Source of the DNA: Corticibacter populi
GTDB taxonomy: Bacteria; Pseudomonadota; Gammaproteobacteria; Burkholderiales; Burkholderiaceae_C
Assembly (NCBI RefSeq): GCF_004217315.1
Contig: NZ_SGWR01000003.1
Location: forward strand, 669,018 to 733,017
Direction: 5' to 3'
Length of the DNA: 64,000 nucleotides
Shown: in pieces, positions 61,181-64,000 of the stretch
How the letters are laid out: each line of letters begins with the position of its first letter
How positions within the stretch are numbered: position 1 is the first letter of the stretch
Made by a program: the position numbers and the translations under genes
The notes under the pieces: model-generated
The model's input: only the letters and a program-made list of their open reading frames with translations
Told to the model about the DNA's origin: nothing
Databases searched by the model: none

Positions 61181-64000
61181 TCACACCAGTTGGTGCTGCA
61201 GCTGCTCCGTCAGCGATGTGCCCAGCGCGCCATCGGCGATGCTATCGGCCAGGCTGCCGATGGACAGGGCGATGGGCTGCAGCTCGGCCGCCGCGGCATC
61301 GGCTGCGGTGCTGATTGGCAGCGCCAGCGTCGCGGCCGATGCCTTGGCGCCACCGAGCAGGCCGCCCAGCAGCCCGCCGAGCAGGCCGCTCTCGCCGACC
61401 ACGGTGTCGAGCAGGCCAGTGACGAGGCCGTCATCGCCGAGCACGCCATCGAGCAGGCCGCCGGAGCCGCCGCCGAGCAGACCCGGGACCAGGCCATCCT
61501 CGCCGACCACGGTGTCGAGCAGACCGGTGACGAGGCCGTCATCGCCGAGCACGCCATCGAGCAGGCCGCCAGTGCCGCCGCCGAGCAGACCCGGGACCAG
61601 GCCATCCTCGCCGACCACGGTGTCGAGCAGGCCGGTGACGAGGCCGTCATCGCCCAGCACGCCATCGAGCAGACCGCCGGAGCCGCCACCGAGTACGCCA
61701 CCGAGCAGCCCACCCGCTCCCAGCAGTCCGCCAAGCAAGCCTTCGTCACCCAGCAGACCGGCGAGAAGGTCGCTGTTGCCGCCGAGCAGTCCGGCGACCA
61801 GGCCATCCTCGCCGAGCAAGCCACCGACCAGACCTTCGTCACCCAGCAGACCGGCGAGAAGGTCGCTGTTGCCGCCGAGCAATCCGCCGAGCAGACCACC
61901 CGTTCCCAGCAGGCCGCCGAGCAGGCCATCGTCGCCCAGCAGGCCAGCGAGCAGGTCGCCATTACTTCCCGCCAATCCGCCAACCAGGCCATCCTCGCCG
62001 AGCAGGCCGCCAAGCAGTCCTTCGTTACCCAGCAGGCCGGCCAGCAGGTCGCCATTGCCGCCAAGCAATCCGCCGAGCAGGCCACCTGTTCCCAGCAGGC
62101 CGCCGAGCAAGCCGTCGTCGCCCAGCAGGCCGGCGAGCAGATCGCCATGGCCTCCCAGCAGGCCGCCGAGCAGGCCTTCCTCACCCAGCAGGCCGGCGAG
62201 CAGACCGCCGTTGCTGCCAAGCAGACCATCGAGCAGACCGTCGACGCTCAGCGAAGTCAGCAAACCATTGAGGCTGGCAATCACCGGCTCCAGGGCGACG
62301 TCTTCAACCAGCGTCAGGCCATCGACCAGTTCGGTGAGCACGCCCAGTGGGCCGCCATCCACACTGGTGAGTGCTTCGAGCGCGCCGGTGACGGCCGCCA
62401 GCGCGCCTGCGTCGGGATTGAGCAGGGCATCGAGCAGTTGTGTCACGGGTTCGGCCACAGTGCCGCCCAGCAGGTTGTCGACGACATCCTGCGCACTGGT
62501 GACCAGACCGGAGCCATCGGTTGCGCCGCCGCCGGGAATGAGGCCGCCGAGCAGGCCGCTGACGAGATCCTGCAGGCCGCCGGCGCCGTTGGTATTGGCC
62601 AGACCGGCGATCAGGTCATTGAGGGGGGCAATCACCGGCTCCAGGGCCGTGTCCTCGACCAGCGTCAGGCCGGCGACCAGTTCGGTGAGCACGCCCAGCG
62701 GGCCGCCATCGACGGCGGTGAGGTCTTCGAGCACCCCGGTGATGGCCGCCAGTGTCCCCGTATCGGGGTTGAGCAGGTTGTCCAGCAGCTCGCCGACCGG
62801 CGCAGCCACAGTGCCGCCCAGCAGGTTGTCGACGACATCCTGCGCACTGGTGACCAGGCCGGAACCATCGGTTGCGCCGCCGCCGGGAATGAGACCGCCG
62901 AGCAGGCCGCTGACGAGATCCTGCAGGCCGCCGGCGCCGTTGGTATTGGCCAGACCGGCGATCAGGTCATTGAGGGTGGCAATGACCGGCTCCAGGGCCG
63001 TGTCCTCGACCAGCGTCAGGCCGGCGACCAGTTCGGTGAGTACGCCCAGCGGGCCGCCATCGACGGCGGTGAGGTCTTCGAGCACCCCGGTGACGGCCGC
63101 CAGTGTCCCCGTATCGGGGTTGAGCAGGTTGTCCAGCAGCTCGCCGACCGGCGCAGCCACAGTGCCGCCCAGCAGGCTGTCGACGACATCCTGCACGCTG
63201 GTGACCAGACCGGAGCCATTGTCAGGCGCGGGGCTGGAGCCGCCGCCCAGCAGTCCGCCAAGCAATCCACCCACAGTGGCCAGCAACCCGCCGAGCAAGC
63301 CGTTCTCGCCGAGCAGGCCGCCCAGCAGGCCGTTTTCACCCAGCACGCCATCGACAACGTCGCCGATGCCGCCCGGGTTGTTGCCGCTCAGACCCGACAG
63401 CAGGTCATTGAGGGTCAGCAGCAGCGGGTTGAGCGCTTCGTCCTGGATCAGGGTCAGGCCATTGACCAGTTCGGTCAATGGACCGAGCGCGCCCGCCTCC
63501 GTGTTGCTCAGATCCTCCAGAATGCCAGTGACGGCCGAGAGTGTGCCATCGCCAGGGTTGAGCAGGCTGTCGAGCAGGTTGGTGAGCGGTTCGACCACGG
63601 TCCCGCCGGCAACCGTTGCCAGCACGCCGTTGACCGAGGTGATCAGGCCGGAGCCATCATCCGTCGGGTCGGTGGGATCTGTTGGTTCGGTGGGCTCAGT
63701 CGGCTCCGTGGGCTCGGTTGGCTCGGTTGGCTCGGTTGGCTCAGTCGGCTCAGTCGGCTCAGTCGGCTCAGTGGGCTCAGTCGGCTCAGTCGGCTCAGTC
63801 GGCTCAGTCGGCTCGGTCGGCTCAGTCGGCTCCGTTGGCTCCGTTGGCTCCGTTGGCTCCGTTGGCTCCGTTGGCTCAGTCGGCTCAGTCGGCTCGGTCG
63901 GCTCAGTCGGCTCAGTCGGCTCAGTCGGCTCAGTCGGCTCAGTCGGCTCAGTCGGCTCAGTCGGCTCAGTCGGCTCAGTCGGCTCAGTCGGCTCAGTCGG
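61181..64000 (-). CDS. Giant Leu/Gly-rich repeat protein, probable type I secreted adhesin (5' end outside window)
   Basis: The frame is open from the stop at 61181 to the right edge, so 939 C-terminal residues are visible. From N to C they comprise: a Pro-Thr-Glu tripeptide tract (64000 to about 63683), three ~117-residue repeats (for example SGLVTSAQDVVDNLLGGTVA, then LTAVDGGPLGVLTELVAGLT), a long LLGGLLG-type tract, three 36-residue repeats (GLLDGVLGDDGLVTGLLDTV and so on), and a C-terminal tail ending SIADGALGTSLTEQLQHQLV that could be the secretion signal. No RTX GGxGxD nonapeptides are seen. Some databases call such sequences collagen-like, but strict Gly-X-Y spacing is absent. The nearby exporter and OmpA genes support a surface or matrix role. 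Confidence 0.82.
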   Translation of the reverse strand, partial: PTEPTEPTEPTEPTEPTEPTEPTEPTEPTEPTEPTEPTEPTEPTEPTEPTEPTEPTEPTEPTEPTEPTEPTEPTEPTEPTEPTEPTEPTEPTEPTEPTEPTEPTEPTDPTDPTDDGSGLITSVNGVLATVAGGTVVEPLTNLLDSLLNPGDGTLSAVTGILEDLSNTEAGALGPLTELVNGLTLIQDEALNPLLLTLNDLLSGLSGNNPGGIGDVVDGVLGENGLLGGLLGENGLLGGLLATVGGLLGGLLGGGSSPAPDNGSGLVTSVQDVVDSLLGGTVAAPVGELLDNLLNPDTGTLAAVTGVLEDLTAVDGGPLGVLTELVAGLTLVEDTALEPVIATLNDLIAGLANTNGAGGLQDLVSGLLGGLIPGGGATDGSGLVTSAQDVVDNLLGGTVAAPVGELLDNLLNPDTGTLAAITGVLEDLTAVDGGPLGVLTELVAGLTLVEDTALEPVIAPLNDLIAGLANTNGAGGLQDLVSGLLGGLIPGGGATDGSGLVTSAQDVVDNLLGGTVAEPVTQLLDALLNPDAGALAAVTGALEALTSVDGGPLGVLTELVDGLTLVEDVALEPVIASLNGLLTSLSVDGLLDGLLGSNGGLLAGLLGEEGLLGGLLGGHGDLLAGLLGDDGLLGGLLGTGGLLGGLLGGNGDLLAGLLGNEGLLGGLLGEDGLVGGLAGSNGDLLAGLLGDDGLLGGLLGTGGLLGGLLGGNSDLLAGLLGDEGLVGGLLGEDGLVAGLLGGNSDLLAGLLGDEGLLGGLLGAGGLLGGVLGGGSGGLLDGVLGDDGLVTGLLDTVVGEDGLVPGLLGGGTGGLLDGVLGDDGLVTGLLDTVVGEDGLVPGLLGGGSGGLLDGVLGDDGLVTGLLDTVVGESGLLGGLLGGLLGGAKASAATLALPISTAADAAAAELQPIALSIGSLADSIADGALGTSLTEQLQHQLV
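61401..61724 (-). repeat. Three 108-base tandem repeats (36 residues)
   Basis: The sequence ACGGTGTCGAG recurs at 61401, 61509 and 61617, exactly 108 bases apart. The copies differ by only a few bases. Each encodes GLLDGVLGDDGLVTGLLDTV followed by VGEDGLVPGLLGGG[ST]G. Confidence 0.85.
62461..63513 (-). repeat. 351-base tandem repeats (117 residues) of the repeat protein
   Basis: TGCCGCCCAGCAGG recurs at 62461, 62812 and 63163 (the last with one change after it), each 351 bases apart. The first two copies are nearly identical over their length. The third and the flanking sequence to about 63625 and down to 62270 are diverged versions of the same module. The exact multiple of three keeps the frame when copies are lost or gained. 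Confidence 0.85.
63683..64000 (-). repeat. Nine-base minisatellite encoding (Pro-Thr-Glu)n
   Basis: About 35 copies of a nine-base unit, CCGACTGAG on the minus strand with synonymous variants (third-position changes such as CCAACGGAG), run to the window edge. They encode Pro-Thr-Glu, ending with two Pro-Thr-Asp units at about 63665-63682. It is probably an extended, non-globular linker between the unseen N-terminal part and the repeat modules. Confidence 0.92.

Noticed and set aside
63683..64000. CRISPR-like regular repeats
   Set aside because: The period is nine bases with no spacers and it stays in frame as Pro-Thr-Glu within a long coding sequence.
61181..64000. RTX toxin or hemolysin
   Set aside because: No GGxGxD calcium-binding nonapeptides are seen. 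The repeats are Leu/Gly hydrophobic modules instead.

Overview
The window is a GC-rich (roughly two-thirds G+C) chromosomal segment of a Gram-negative bacterium. TonB-dependent uptake, lipoproteins, a liv amino-acid importer, PQQ glucose dehydrogenase, Flp/Tad pili and the gene styles all suggest a betaproteobacterium of the order Burkholderiales. An Alcaligenaceae-like origin is my inference, not a proven assignment. No rRNA, CRISPR array, prophage or insertion sequence is visible. The one RNA gene is a tRNA-Leu(CAA).

Layout. (1) Bases 1-5094, minus strand: a Ugp-type ABC importer (ATPase, binding protein, two permeases) followed by an endonuclease/exonuclease/phosphatase-family gene that runs off the left edge. 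(2) 5250-16935, plus strand: a cobalamin riboswitch and then a tightly overlapping vitamin B12 operon: receptor btuB, cobB/cbiA, cobU, btuFCD, cobO, cbiB, cobC and cobQ/cbiP. It joins B12 import to late corrinoid assembly. cobS and cobT are not in the window. (3) 16994-18840: a LysR regulator divergent from a flavodoxin-fold quinone oxidoreductase that has no in-frame stop at its natural end. (4) 18879-25353, minus strand: livF-livG-livM-livH-livK plus a second binding-protein gene, with a near-perfect NtrC-type palindrome between the two binding-protein genes. (5) 25781-31677: a DosP-like c-di-GMP enzyme, sstT, and a cysM-nudix-tusA cluster beside the tRNA. (6) 32332-37349, minus: an epoxide-hydrolase-like enzyme, membrane glucose dehydrogenase (gcd) and a glycosyltransferase.

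(7) 37473-52362, minus: a full Flp/Tad pilus locus read from the pilin gene flp through tadV, rcpC, rcpA, tadZ, tadA, tadB, tadC, tadD, a DUF3613 gene and three TadE/TadG-type minor proteins to a sigma-54 activator gene. (8) 52452-64000, minus, directly upstream of the pilus locus: a type I secretion system (TolC-type, HlyD-type, ABC), a large protein with a divergent Mur-ligase-like C-terminal half, a Pal-like OmpA lipoprotein, and the C-terminal part of a very repetitive Leu/Gly-rich secreted protein with a long Pro-Thr-Glu linker that continues past the right edge.

Regions 7 and 8 look like a surface-attachment programme in which a pilus and a secreted repeat adhesin are encoded side by side in one direction. 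The orphan Mur-ligase-like gene between the adhesin and its exporter is the part least explained by known systems and is the best candidate for new biology here.
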